From Rhodobacter sp. CZR27 (GTDB lineage Bacteria > Pseudomonadota > Alphaproteobacteria > Rhodobacterales > Rhodobacteraceae), in the NCBI RefSeq assembly GCF_002407205.1, contig NZ_CP023548.1:396501-460500 (forward strand): a stretch of DNA of 64,000 bases, given 5' to 3'. Below, piece by piece: positions 54,331-63,334 of this stretch. The translations under genes and the position numbers were made by a program. The notes below the pieces were generated by a model, which was not told the DNA's origin, did not search any database, and saw only the letters and a list, made by a program, of their open reading frames with translations. Numbering within the stretch: the first letter of the stretch is position 1; each line of letters starts with the position of its first letter.

Positions 54331-54918
54331 ATGATCCCCATGCGTTGCCCCTGGTGCGGGACCGACCCGCTCTACATGGACTATCACGACCGCGAATGGG
54401 GCGTTCCCGAGCGCGATGCCCGCGCGCTTTGGGAGAAGCTGGTTCTCGACGGGTTTCAGGCGGGCCTCGCCTGGATCACCATCCTGAGAAAGCGCGACGC
54501 CTTCCGCGCGGCCTTCGCGGGGTTCGAGCCGGCCACCATCGCCGCCTGGGGTGAACCCGAGGTGGCGCGCCTGCTGTCTGACGCCGGCATCGTCCGGCAC
54601 CGTGGCAAGATCGAGGCGACCATCGGCAACGCCCGCGCCTTCCTTGCCATCGAGGAGCGCGAGGGGTTTGCGGACTTCCTGTGGAAGCATGTCGAGGGGA
54701 GCCCGGTGCAGAACCGCTTTGCCAGCATGGCCGAGGTCCCGACCGAGACGGCCGCGGCACGCGCCATGTCGAAGGACCTGAAGGCGCAGGGCTTCCGCTT
54801 CTGCGGGCCGACCATCGTCTATGCCTTCATGCAGGCGACCGGCATGGTGAACGACCACCTCGTGACCTGCCCCGCCCATGCCCGCTGCGCGGCGCTGGGC
54901 CAGCCCGGGACGTCCTGA
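54331..54918 (+). CDS. tag: DNA-3-methyladenine glycosylase I
   Basis: Excises 3-methyladenine from alkylated DNA. The 195-aa product shows MRCPWCGTDPLYMDYHDREWG at the start (family signature, split here), KRDAFRAAFAGF, and the zinc-binding DHLVTCPAHARC end, with Cys and His in the positions of the E. coli zinc ligands. ATG 54331 or ATG 54340 are both possible. Confidence 0.95.
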   Translation: MIPMRCPWCGTDPLYMDYHDREWGVPERDARALWEKLVLDGFQAGLAWITILRKRDAFRAAFAGFEPATIAAWGEPEVARLLSDAGIVRHRGKIEATIGNARAFLAIEEREGFADFLWKHVEGSPVQNRFASMAEVPTETAAARAMSKDLKAQGFRFCGPTIVYAFMQATGMVNDHLVTCPAHARCAALGQPGTS

Positions 54919-54966
54919 AACGTGCCGTTGCCGGATTGAACTGAAGGGGGCGGCGGCCGGGATGGC

Positions 54967-55905
54967 CTAGGGGCGCGGCGCCGCGGCGCGCCGCAGCCGG
55001 TCGTTGATCGCCCGGCCCAGCCCCTTTTCCGGAATCGGCGCCACGGCAATGGGGCGGCCCAGCCTGTCCGCCTCGCGCAGCAGGTGGAAGAGGTTCGCCG
55101 CCGCCTCGACCAGATCGCCCGAAGGCGAGAGGTTCAGCGTGCCGCCCGAGTGACCGAAGCCCAGATAGGTCTCGCCTTCCGCCGGGCTGGTCACGCCCAG
55201 CCGCAGCGCCACCGCGGGCGCGTAATGCGACGCGAGTTGGCCGGGCGCAGTGGGACGCTCGGCGCTGCCGCCGCTGGCGAGGCGCTGGCCAAGGCACTCC
55301 TCGAGCGCCTCGAGGGGCAGGCCGCCGGGGCGCAGCAGGCGCGGCGGCCCGTCGAGGCCGAGGATGGTCGATTCCACGCCGACCTCGCAGGCTCCGCCGT
55401 CCAGCACCGCCTCGATCCGGCCTGCGAGACCCTCGATCACATGGGCGGCGCGGGTCGGGCTGACCCGGCCGGAGGGGTTGGCGGAAGGCGCGGCGAGCGG
55501 GCCGCCGAAGGCGCGCAGAAGTTCGCGCGCCAGCGGATGGGCAGGAACCCGGATCGCGACCGAAGGGAGGCCGGCCGTCACCAGCGGCGACAGCGGCGCC
55601 TCGCCCAGCGGCAGGACCAGCGTGAGCGGCCCGGGCCAGAAAGCCCCCGCCAGCCGCTCGGCCGCGTCGTCGAAGCGCGCGTAGCGGCGGGCGGTCTCAA
55701 GGTCCGGCAGATGCACGATCAGCGGGTTGAAGCGCGGGCGCCCCTTGGCCTCGAAGATCCGCGCCACCGCAAGGTCCGAGCGCGCGTCGCCGCCGAGGCC
55801 ATAGACCGTCTCGGTCGGGAAGGCCACCAGCCCGCCGTCGCCCAGGATGCGGGCGGCGTCGGCGATGCCTTCGGGCGTCGCGGGCAGCAGGCGGGTCTCG
55901 GTCAT
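54967..55905 (-). CDS. threonylcarbamoyl-AMP synthase, Sua5 type
   Basis: First step of t6A37 tRNA modification: makes threonylcarbamoyl-adenylate from Thr, bicarbonate and ATP. The 312-aa protein has the YrdC domain (about residues 10-190) with FPTETVYGLGGDA, KGRPRFNPLIVH and APSANPSGRVSPT, then the extra SUA5 domain (about 220-310; APGQLASHYAP). ATG 55905 gives a sensible start; the longer frame is not conserved. Confidence 0.93.
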   Translation of the reverse strand: MTETRLLPATPEGIADAARILGDGGLVAFPTETVYGLGGDARSDLAVARIFEAKGRPRFNPLIVHLPDLETARRYARFDDAAERLAGAFWPGPLTLVLPLGEAPLSPLVTAGLPSVAIRVPAHPLARELLRAFGGPLAAPSANPSGRVSPTRAAHVIEGLAGRIEAVLDGGACEVGVESTILGLDGPPRLLRPGGLPLEALEECLGQRLASGGSAERPTAPGQLASHYAPAVALRLGVTSPAEGETYLGFGHSGGTLNLSPSGDLVEAAANLFHLLREADRLGRPIAVAPIPEKGLGRAINDRLRRAAAPRP

Positions 55906-56012
55906 CGGCGTGACGCAGCGTTGAGCTTGAGGACAGGGGCGCGTAAGGTAGGCTTCCGGTGACTTATCCGCGTCCCGGCCCTTTGCCAAGGCGCGCCTTC
56001 CCGGAGGACCCC

Positions 56013-57701
56013 ATGCCCTATCGCGCCCCGCTGGCCGACTTCCGCTTCCTTCTGCGCCATGTGGTCGGGCTGGATCAGGTCGCCGCCACCGACCGTTTCG
56101 CCGAAGCCACCCCAGAGATTGTCGAGGCCGTGCTGTCCGAAGCCGGCAAGCTGTGCGAGGAGGTGCTCGCGCCGCTGCAACGGCCGGGCGATCTGCACCC
56201 GGCGCGGCTGGAGAACGGCGTCGTCCGCACGTCGCCGGGCTTTGCCGAGGGCTATCGCGCCATTGCCGAGGGCGGCTGGGTGGGGATTTCGGCCGATCCC
56301 GCCCATGGCGGCATGGGCCTGCCGCTGACCGTGACGACGGCGGTGAACGAGATGATGGCCGGCGCCTGCCTGTCGCTGCATCTGAACCCGCTGCTGACCC
56401 AGGGCCAGATCGAGGCGCTGGAGCATCATGCCTCGGACGAGATCAAGGCGCTTTACCTGCCCCGGCTGATCTCGGGCGAGTGGAACGGCACGATGAACCT
56501 GACGGAGCCGCAGGCCGGTTCGGATGTCGGCGCGGTCAGGACGCGGGCAGAGCCGCTGGGCGACGGCAGCCATGCCATCACCGGGCAGAAGATCTACATC
56601 ACCTGGGCCGACAGCGATTTCCTTGCCAACACCTGCCATCTCGTGCTGGCGCGCCTGCCCGACGGCCCGCCCGGCACCCGGGGCATCAGCCTCTTCATGG
56701 TGCCGAAGTTCATCCCCGATGCCGATGGCAACCCGGGGCAGCGGAACAGCCTGAGCGTCGTGAGCCTCGAGGACAAGCTGGGCCTGCACGGCTCGCCCAC
56801 GGCGGTCATGCAGTTCGATGCCGCCCGGGGCTGGCTGGTGGGCGCGCCGCACAAGGGAATGGCGGCGATGTTCACCATGATGAACAACGCCCGCCTCGGC
56901 GTGGGCGTGCAGGGCGTGGGCGTGGCCGAGGCCGCGACGCAGGCGGCCGTGGCCTATGCGCTGGAGCGCCGGCAGGGCGGATCGGGGACGATCATCGAGC
57001 ATGCCGACGTGCGCCGGATGCTCGCCGTGATGAAGGCCGAGACCTTCTCGGCCCGCGCCATCGCGCTTGCCTGCGCGGTCGCGCTCGACATGGCGCGCGC
57101 GACGGGTTCGGCCGAGTGGCAGGCGCGGGCCGCGCTGCTGACGCCGATCGCCAAGGCCTACGGCACGGATGTCGGGATCGAGGTCGCCTCGATGGGCGTG
57201 CAGGTCCATGGCGGGACCGGCTTCATCGAGGGCACGGGTGCCGCGCAATACCTGCGCGACGTGCGGGTGACGGCGATCTACGAGGGCACCAACGGCATCC
57301 AGGCGATGGATCTGGTGGGCCGCAAGATGATGGACGGCGGCGAGGCCGCGTTCCGCCTGCTGCAGGAGATCGAGGATGCGGCCGAGACGGCGCGGCACAG
57401 CCTGCCGGACCTCGCCAACGACGTCTGGGCCGCGACCGAGGCGCTGCGCGAGGCGACCGAGGCGCTGGTCGCGCAGGAGATGCAGGACCGCTACGCCGGA
57501 GCCGTGCCCTATCTGCGCGCCTTCGCCCGGGTGCTGGGTGCCCACTTCCACCTGACGGCCGCCATCGCCGAGCGGGCGCGCGAGCCGCTGGCCCGCGTGG
57601 CGATCCGCCGGCTGCTGCCCGAGCACGCGGCGCTTCTGGCGCAGGTGCGCGAGGGGGCGGCCGGGCTCTATGCCCTTTCCGCCGAGGATCTCGCGGCGTG
57701 A
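56013..57701 (+). CDS. acyl-CoA dehydrogenase (long, DmdC-like)
   Basis: A 562-aa FAD enzyme, longer than classical acyl-CoA dehydrogenases (about 380) by a C-terminal extension. Seen: NLTEPQAGSDVGAVRT near residue 155, ITGQKIYITW, HGSPTAVMQFD, GVQVHGGTGFIEGTGAAQYLRD and the YEGTNGIQAMDLVGRK block with the catalytic-base Glu region. Such long enzymes include 3-methylmercaptopropionyl-CoA dehydrogenase (DmdC) and relatives; the true substrate is unknown. ATG 56013 follows GGAGGACCCC. Coupled to the MBL gene; electrons would go to ETF and ETF-QO. Confidence 0.85.
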   Translation: MPYRAPLADFRFLLRHVVGLDQVAATDRFAEATPEIVEAVLSEAGKLCEEVLAPLQRPGDLHPARLENGVVRTSPGFAEGYRAIAEGGWVGISADPAHGGMGLPLTVTTAVNEMMAGACLSLHLNPLLTQGQIEALEHHASDEIKALYLPRLISGEWNGTMNLTEPQAGSDVGAVRTRAEPLGDGSHAITGQKIYITWADSDFLANTCHLVLARLPDGPPGTRGISLFMVPKFIPDADGNPGQRNSLSVVSLEDKLGLHGSPTAVMQFDAARGWLVGAPHKGMAAMFTMMNNARLGVGVQGVGVAEAATQAAVAYALERRQGGSGTIIEHADVRRMLAVMKAETFSARAIALACAVALDMARATGSAEWQARAALLTPIAKAYGTDVGIEVASMGVQVHGGTGFIEGTGAAQYLRDVRVTAIYEGTNGIQAMDLVGRKMMDGGEAAFRLLQEIEDAAETARHSLPDLANDVWAATEALREATEALVAQEMQDRYAGAVPYLRAFARVLGAHFHLTAAIAERAREPLARVAIRRLLPEHAALLAQVREGAAGLYALSAEDLAA

Positions 57702-58732
57702 CGGCCCAGATCCGCACGCCGTTCGACCTGCCGCCCGAGGAGGGCTCGGCCATCCCTCTGGCCGAGGGCGTGCTGTGGCTGCGCCTGCCGCTGCCGATGC
57801 AGCTCGATCACGTCAATGTCTTCGCGCTGGATGACGGCGACGGCTGGACGCTGGTGGATACCGGCTTCGACAGCCGCCGCGGCCGCGCCATCTGGCAGCG
57901 GCTGATGGACGGGCCGCTGGGCGGCCGCCCGATCCGGCGGGTGATCGTCACACACTACCACCCGGACCACGTGGGCCTCGCCGGCTGGTTCCAGTCGATG
58001 GGGGCGGAACTGGTCTGCACGCGGACCTCGTGGCTCTATGCCCGGATGCTGACGCTGGACGTGCAGCCGGTGCCCACGGCCGAGACGCTGGCCTACTGGC
58101 GTCGGGCGGGCATGCCGGCCGAGATGCTGGCCCGCCGCGCGACCGAGCGGCCGTTCAACTTCGCCGATGTGGTGGCGCCCATGCCGCAGGGCTTCTCGCG
58201 CATCGTGGATGGCGACATCCTGACCGCCGGCGGGCGGCGCTGGGTCGTCCGGGTCGGTCACGGCCATGCCCCGGAACATGCAACGCTCTGGAGCCTCGAC
58301 GACCGGCTGGTGCTGGGCGGCGACCAGCTTCTCCCCGGCATCTCGGCCAACATCGGCGTCTATGCCTCGGAGCCGGAGGCGGATCCGCTGGCCGACTGGC
58401 TCGCCTCGTGCCGGGCGTTCCGCGAGCATGCGCGCGACGACCTGCTGATCCTGCCGGGCCACAAGCTGCCCTTCACCGGACTGCCGCTCCGCCTGCGGCA
58501 GATGATCGAGAACCACGAGGGCGCGCTCGACCGGTTGCGCGAGCATCTGGCGGAACCGCGGACCGCGGCCGAGTGTTTCATCCCGCTCTTCGGACGCGAG
58601 ATCGTGGGCGGCGCCTATGACATGGCACTGGTCGAGGCGGTGGCGCACATGAACCACCTCTGGCACCGCGGCGAGGTCATCCGGCGGCCGGACGCGGACG
58701 GCGCGTGGATCTGGCAGCGGGCGGACGCCTGA
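57698..58732 (+). CDS. MBL-fold hydrolase
   Basis: A 344-aa metallo-beta-lactamase-fold protein with the metal motif THYHPDH at residues 85-91, further ligands in GHGHAPEH and GGDQLLP, and ILPGHKLPF. A C-terminal helical extension (RQMIENHEGALDRLREHL) resembles LACTB2-like winged-helix tails. Start GTG 57698 overlaps the dehydrogenase stop (GTGA), so the genes are coupled and it may act as a thioesterase or hydrolase on the same acyl-CoA intermediates; this is inference. Confidence 0.82.
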   Translation: MTAQIRTPFDLPPEEGSAIPLAEGVLWLRLPLPMQLDHVNVFALDDGDGWTLVDTGFDSRRGRAIWQRLMDGPLGGRPIRRVIVTHYHPDHVGLAGWFQSMGAELVCTRTSWLYARMLTLDVQPVPTAETLAYWRRAGMPAEMLARRATERPFNFADVVAPMPQGFSRIVDGDILTAGGRRWVVRVGHGHAPEHATLWSLDDRLVLGGDQLLPGISANIGVYASEPEADPLADWLASCRAFREHARDDLLILPGHKLPFTGLPLRLRQMIENHEGALDRLREHLAEPRTAAECFIPLFGREIVGGAYDMALVEAVAHMNHLWHRGEVIRRPDADGAWIWQRADA

Positions 58733-58872
58733 CCTCTTGCGGGCCACGACCGCCCGCAGGCGTCGCGGCGACGGGGCAGGGCGGGCCGGGTCCTCGCGGC
58801 ACCCGGTCGAGCAGGCGTGACAGCGGAAAGGAATTCGGATAGATGTCTGACACTCACAAGGGACCCGGACCG

Positions 58873-59028
58873 ATGGCCGACCATTCGCACGCCGATCATG
58901 GGCATGTGCCCGGAACCATGGACATCACCCAGCAGGAGAAGACCTTCGTCGGCTTCATCCGCATGGTGACCTGGGGTGCGGTCATCATCTTCTGCGTCCT
59001 GATCTTCCTCGCCCTCGCCAACGCCTGA
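58873..59028 (+). CDS. aa3-type cytochrome c oxidase subunit IV
   Basis: A 51-aa single-helix subunit: MADHSHADHGHVPGTMDI then TFVGFIRMVTWGAV and a hydrophobic helix VIIFCVLIFLALAN. It closely resembles the subunit IV of the R. sphaeroides aa3 oxidase, which also starts with an MADHSH segment. ATG 58873 is chosen on that basis (GGGACCCGG upstream); ATG 58843 would add ten residues and also has an AAGGA site. The other oxidase genes are not in the window. Confidence 0.8.
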   Translation: MADHSHADHGHVPGTMDITQQEKTFVGFIRMVTWGAVIIFCVLIFLALANA

Positions 59029-59060
59029 TCCCCGCCGGGGCGACGTCTCCAGGACCTTCC

Positions 59061-59675
59061 ATGCGAACCATCCTACCTTGCGTCGCCCTGCTGGCGCTTG
59101 CCGCCTGCGGCGGCGCCGAACCGAAATGGGCCCCGGAGGCCGAGGTCACCCGCGCGCATTTCGTCTCGGGCGAGCCCGCCTCGATCACGCTCTACACGGT
59201 GACGCGCGTCAAGGGCGGCGGGGGGGCGCATTCCGGCCTGCTCATCAACGGCTCGCAGGTGGTGATGTTCGACCCCGCCGGCACCTGGCACCATCCGCGG
59301 CTGCCCGAACGGAATGACGTCCACTTCGGCGTCACGCCGAAGGTCGTCGATTTCTACATCGACTACCACGCGCGCGAGACCTTCGACGTGCACGAGCAGA
59401 CGGTGCAGGTCTCGGCCGAGATGGCGGAAACGGTGATGCGGCGCGCCATGGCCTATGGCGCGGTGCCCAAGGCGCAATGCGCGCGGTCGATCTCGAGCAT
59501 CCTGAACGGCACGCCGGGCCTCGAGTCGATCGGCGTGACCTGGTTTCCGAACCGGCTGATGGCCGAGTTCGGCCAGTTGCCGGGCGTGGAGACCCGGACG
59601 ATCCGGGACGACGATGCTGACGACAACCACGGCGTGCTGATCGTGCAGCAGGGCGATCCCCGCCTCGCCTACTGA
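59061..59675 (+). CDS. lipoprotein of unknown function
   Basis: A 204-aa protein with a lipoprotein signal peptide and lipobox LAAC (Cys16). The mature part has VTRVKGGGGAHSGLLIN, FDPAGTWHHPRLPERND and a C-terminal GVTWFPNRLMAEFG segment. The HSGLLI and later DYHARE pattern hints at a papain/NlpC-like or Rhodobacteral DUF fold, but I do not recognise it surely. Lies 32 bases after the oxidase subunit gene. Confidence 0.7.
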   Translation: MRTILPCVALLALAACGGAEPKWAPEAEVTRAHFVSGEPASITLYTVTRVKGGGGAHSGLLINGSQVVMFDPAGTWHHPRLPERNDVHFGVTPKVVDFYIDYHARETFDVHEQTVQVSAEMAETVMRRAMAYGAVPKAQCARSISSILNGTPGLESIGVTWFPNRLMAEFGQLPGVETRTIRDDDADDNHGVLIVQQGDPRLAY

Positions 59676-59680
59676 CGGGA

Positions 59681-60013
59681 TCAGAGCGCCATCAGCCAGG
59701 GCGTGAGGTAGAGCACCGCCGCCCCTGCGAAGATCGCGGCAAAGACGTTGCGGGACAGCAGGCCGACCCCCACCGTCGCCACCGCCGCGGCAAGGCGCGC
59801 CGGGTCGGTCTCGCCCCCCGTCGCTGGCGGCCAGAGCACGAGCGGCGCCACCAGCCCCGGCAGCACCGCAACCGGCGTGTAGCGCAGGAGGCGCAGTGCC
59901 CAGACCGGCAACTGGCGGCTGCCGATCATCCCGAGGAACGAGAAGCGCATCAGGAACGTGCCGAGGCCCAGCACGATCATCACGATCCAGACCTGCAGGG
60001 TGTTCTCGATCAT
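59681..60013 (-). CDS. azlD: branched-chain amino acid exporter, small subunit (AzlD)
   Basis: A 110-aa membrane protein with four hydrophobic segments, opening IENTLQVWIVMIVLGLGTFL and MRFSFLGMIG, the AzlD pattern. Works with AzlC to export branched-chain amino acids or analogues. ATG 60013 overlaps the azlC stop (ATGA). Confidence 0.88.
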   Translation of the reverse strand: MIENTLQVWIVMIVLGLGTFLMRFSFLGMIGSRQLPVWALRLLRYTPVAVLPGLVAPLVLWPPATGGETDPARLAAAVATVGVGLLSRNVFAAIFAGAAVLYLTPWLMAL

Positions 60014-60717
60014 GCCGCGCGCCTCCGCTCGGTCCAGGCCTCGACCTGCGCGCCGGTCACCATGGCCGCCACGGCGGCGATCAGCAGCCCGCCGTTGTAG
60101 GGCACGAAGGCCAGCGCCAGCGCCAGGGCCACCGAAACCCCCGCGGCCGCCACATGCGCCGCTGTGCGCAGAAGTGGCGCGATCATGGCGAGGAAGGTGA
60201 TGGGCACCGCGAAATCCAGCGCGAACTCGGGCGGGATCGCCGTGCCGACCTTTGCGCCGACATAGGTCGAGACATACCAGAGCGGGCAGACCGGCAGCAC
60301 CGTGCCGAAGAAGAAGGCGATCTTCTCTCCAAGGCTCATCTCCGGGTTGCGGTCGTATTCGATCATCGAGGCCGCGTAGGTCTGGTCGACCAGGAAATAG
60401 GCCATCACGGCCCGCATCCCGACCGGGGCCTTCCCCAGATGCGGTGTAAGCGAGGCGGAATACATCGCCATGCGCAGGTTCACCGCGAGCGAAGTCGCAA
60501 GGATGATCACCGTCGGCGCGTGATCGGCCAGCATCTGCACCGCGGCGAACTGCGCCGCCCCGGCGATGACGATGATCGAGAAGCCCATGACTTCGACGAT
60601 GTCGAGCCCCGCCTCGGTGCCCACGACGCCGAACAGCAGGCCGAACGGCCCGATGACGAGCGCGAAGGGGGCAGAGGACCAGATGCCGCGCAGGACGGCG
60701 GCTCGACGAACGGACAT
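60010..60717 (-). CDS. azlC: branched-chain amino acid exporter, large subunit (AzlC)
   Basis: A 235-aa membrane protein of the AzlC (LIV-E) family: PFALVIGPFGLLFGVV near residue 17, GAAQFAAVQMLAD around residue 53, NLRMAMYSASLTPHL near residue 79, and several helices to the C-terminus. Translationally coupled to azlD. Divergent from mobA. Confidence 0.9.
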   Translation of the reverse strand: MSVRRAAVLRGIWSSAPFALVIGPFGLLFGVVGTEAGLDIVEVMGFSIIVIAGAAQFAAVQMLADHAPTVIILATSLAVNLRMAMYSASLTPHLGKAPVGMRAVMAYFLVDQTYAASMIEYDRNPEMSLGEKIAFFFGTVLPVCPLWYVSTYVGAKVGTAIPPEFALDFAVPITFLAMIAPLLRTAAHVAAAGVSVALALALAFVPYNGGLLIAAVAAMVTGAQVEAWTERRRAA

Positions 60718-60794
60718 GGCAGGGAACCTTCGGGTTTACGGCCGCGCCCGGACGGCTTACGGCTTCTGGCCGGGCGATGCAATCGGAGGCGCGG

Positions 60795-61376
60795 ATGAGA
60801 CTCTTCGGGCTGATCCTGGCCGGCGGAGAAGGCCGGCGGATGGGCGGAACCGACAAGGCGCTGCTGCCGCTGGCGGGCCGGCCGCTGCTGGCCCATGCCG
60901 TCGATCGCCTCGCGCCGCAGGTCGAGGAACTGGCGATCAGCGCCAATGGCGACCCCGCGCGATTCGCGCGCTTCGGCCTGCCGGTCCTGGCCGACGCGCG
61001 GCCGCAGGGGCCGATGTCGGGGGTGCTTGCGGGCCTGCGCTGGGCCGCGGCGCGCGGCGCCGATGCGCTGGTGACGGTGCCGGTGGATACGCCGTTCTTT
61101 CCCTGCGATCTGGCGCCGCGCCTGTGGATGGCCGGCGATGGCGGAGCCGCCGTCGCGGAAGCGGGCGGGCGGCTGCATCCGGCTTGCGCGCTCTGGCCGG
61201 TCGGGGTGGCCGACGATCTCGAGGCCTGGCTTGCCGCCGGAGAGGCGAAGGTCATGGCCTTCGCGGCGCGGCATGCGGCCGCACGGGCTGGATTTCCGGA
61301 CGCGAACGCCTTCCTCAACCTGAACGCGCCGGAGGATCTGGCGCAGGCCGAATCGATGCTGCGGAACGGGGAATGA
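60795..61376 (+). CDS. mobA: molybdenum cofactor guanylyltransferase
   Basis: Attaches GMP to molybdopterin to form MGD, used by DMSO reductase-family enzymes. The 193-aa product has the nucleotide motif LILAGGEGRRMGGTDKAL (about residues 6-23), the ADARPQGPMSGVLAGL block and the metal-binding VPVDTPFFP. ATG 60795 has GGAGG five bases upstream; ATG 60777 is in frame but poorer. Overlaps mobB by four bases. Confidence 0.93.
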   Translation: MRLFGLILAGGEGRRMGGTDKALLPLAGRPLLAHAVDRLAPQVEELAISANGDPARFARFGLPVLADARPQGPMSGVLAGLRWAAARGADALVTVPVDTPFFPCDLAPRLWMAGDGGAAVAEAGGRLHPACALWPVGVADDLEAWLAAGEAKVMAFAARHAAARAGFPDANAFLNLNAPEDLAQAESMLRNGE

Positions 61377-62731
61377 GGGTTTACGGAATCATCGGCTGGA
61401 AGGACGCCGGCAAGACCAGCCTGATGGAGCGGCTGGTGGGCGCGATCATCGCGCGCGGCTTCAGCGTCTCGACGGTCAAGCATGTCCACCACGAGGTGGA
61501 CCTAGACCAGCCGGGCAAGGACACCTGGCGCCACCGCGCGGCCGGAGCGTCGGAGGTCGTGCTGGCCTCGGCCGACCGCTTCGCGCTGATGCGCGAGCAC
61601 CGCGGACCCGAGCCGGGGCTGGCGGCGATCCTGTCCCGGATGGCGCCGGTCGATCTGGTGCTGGTCGAGGGCTACAAGTCCGAGCCGCATCCCAAGATCG
61701 AGGTCTTCCGCGCAGCGGCCGGGCACGAGCCGATCCAGCCGCAGGACCCTTGGGTGCGGGCGGTCGCCGCCGATTGCCCGCTGTCGCTGCCCGTCCCGGT
61801 GCTCGACCTCGACGACGTGGGGGCGGTGGCGGATTTCGTGCTGGCCGAGACCGGCCTCGTCCGCACCGGCTTCGACACGGTGATCGCGGTGGACTGGTCG
61901 GGCGCCTCGGTGCCCTCGCCGAGGAAGCCCTCGTCGGATGCGATCTGGATCGGCGTGGCGAGCCCGCTGGGCGAGACGGTGAGCTATCACCGCACCCGTG
62001 CCGATGCCGAGGCGCATCTGAACGACCTCTTCGCCTTCGAGCTTGCGGCGGGGCGGCGGGTGCTGGCCGGCTTCGACTTCCCCTTCGGCTATCCGGAAGG
62101 CTTCGCGCCGAAGCTTGCGGGCGAGCGGTGGGCGCCCGCGCTCTGGGACTGGCTCGAGGCGCGGATCGAGGACGCGCCCGACAACGCCAACAACCGCTTC
62201 CAGCTGGCCGCCGGGATCAACGCGGCCTTCGAGGGGGCAGGGCCGTTCTGGGGCCGACCCGCGGGGATGGAGCTTGCCGACCTGCCCGACCGCAAGACCT
62301 GCGACCACGCCGCGCTGGGCATCGCCGAGCGGCGGCGCGTGGAACTGGCGGTGCCGAAGGCGCATCCGGTCTGGAAGCTCTACACCACCGGCTCGGTCGG
62401 CTCGCAGGCGCTTCTGGGCCTGCCGGTCATCGCGCGCCTCCGCCGCCGCTTCCATGCCGCCGCCTGGCCGTTCGAGCCCGCCACCGCGCCGCTGGTCGTG
62501 GCCGAGATCTACCCCTCGCTCCTCGGGCCGCAGATCACCAAGGCCACCCGCGACGGCGAGATCAAGGATTCGGCGCAGGTGCGTCTGATGGCGCGGGCGC
62601 TGTGGCGGATGTCGCGCGACGGCTCGCTGGGCGATCTGCTCGAGGACGTGCCCGACTGGCCCGGCCGCGCCGAGGAGGGCTGGATCCTCGGGGCCGGCCA
62701 TGCCGATCAGCTGCGGCTTTCCCTGATATGA
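61373..62731 (+). CDS. mobB: MobB GTPase fused to an RNase H-like (DUF429-type) domain
   Basis: A 452-aa fusion. Residues 1-160 are MobB: P-loop GWKDAGKT at 8-15, KHVHHEVDLDQPGKDTWRH and LVLVEGYKSEPHPKIEVF, which bind GTP and assist MobA. From about residue 167 a second domain starts with VIAVDWSGAS, followed by FDFPFGYPEGF, DLPDRKTCD, VVAEIYPSLLG and a C-terminal KDSAQVRLMARALW. The acidic DWSGA start and FDFPFG suggest an RNase H fold like DUF429. Length is more than twice that of E. coli MobB (about 175). Overlaps mobA and the GNAT gene by four bases each. Confidence 0.85.
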   Translation: MRVYGIIGWKDAGKTSLMERLVGAIIARGFSVSTVKHVHHEVDLDQPGKDTWRHRAAGASEVVLASADRFALMREHRGPEPGLAAILSRMAPVDLVLVEGYKSEPHPKIEVFRAAAGHEPIQPQDPWVRAVAADCPLSLPVPVLDLDDVGAVADFVLAETGLVRTGFDTVIAVDWSGASVPSPRKPSSDAIWIGVASPLGETVSYHRTRADAEAHLNDLFAFELAAGRRVLAGFDFPFGYPEGFAPKLAGERWAPALWDWLEARIEDAPDNANNRFQLAAGINAAFEGAGPFWGRPAGMELADLPDRKTCDHAALGIAERRRVELAVPKAHPVWKLYTTGSVGSQALLGLPVIARLRRRFHAAAWPFEPATAPLVVAEIYPSLLGPQITKATRDGEIKDSAQVRLMARALWRMSRDGSLGDLLEDVPDWPGRAEEGWILGAGHADQLRLSLI

Positions 62732-63315
62732 GGATCAGCCTGCATCACGGCCTGCCGGCCGCGCAGCGGCACACGGCGGCCCGGCTCTACTGGCAGGCCT
62801 TCGGCGGCAAGCTCGACAAGGTTATGGGTCCCGAGCCGCGGGCGCTGGCCTTCCTTGAGCGGGTCATGCGCGAGGACCATGCCATCGCGGCGCTGGATGA
62901 CGACGGGCGCCTGCTGGGCCTTGCCGGCTTCAAGACGCCGCGCGGCGGCTTCGCCGGCGGCACCAGTGCCGACATGCGGGCCGTCTATGGCGCCTGGGGC
63001 GGCACCTGGCGCGCGATGATCCTGCGCCTGCTGCAGGGCGAGGTGGACAACGACCGCTTCCTGCTGGACGGCATCTGCGTCGAGCGCGAGATGCGCTCTC
63101 ATGGCATCGGCACGGCCCTTCTGGGCGAGATCTGCGCCGAGGCGATCCGGCGCGGCTATACGGCGGTCCGTCTGGATGTGATCGATTCGAACTGGCGCGC
63201 CCGGGCGCTCTACGAGCGGCTGGGTTTCGTGGCGGTCAGCGCGCATGGCATCGGCGCGCTGCGCCATGTCTTTGGCTTCACCAGCGCGATCACCATGGTG
63301 CGCCGGGTGCGCTGA
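62728..63315 (+). CDS. GNAT-family acetyltransferase
   Basis: A 195-aa GNAT. The acetyl-CoA loop EREMRSHGIGTALLGEI lies around residues 116-132, with VIDSNWRARALYERLGF as the typical C-terminal motif. The N-terminal part LYWQAFGGKLDKVMGPEPRA is shared by a group of proteobacterial GNATs of unknown substrate. Coupled to mobB (ATGA), but no functional link is evident. Confidence 0.85.
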   Translation: MRISLHHGLPAAQRHTAARLYWQAFGGKLDKVMGPEPRALAFLERVMREDHAIAALDDDGRLLGLAGFKTPRGGFAGGTSADMRAVYGAWGGTWRAMILRLLQGEVDNDRFLLDGICVEREMRSHGIGTALLGEICAEAIRRGYTAVRLDVIDSNWRARALYERLGFVAVSAHGIGALRHVFGFTSAITMVRRVR

Positions 63316-63334
63316 ACCGCAGCCCGGGCGCCCG

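Noticed and set aside
58843-58872. A longer start for oxidase subunit IV
   Set aside because: The ten extra residues are possible, but the known subunit starts with the MADHSH-type sequence encoded from 58873.
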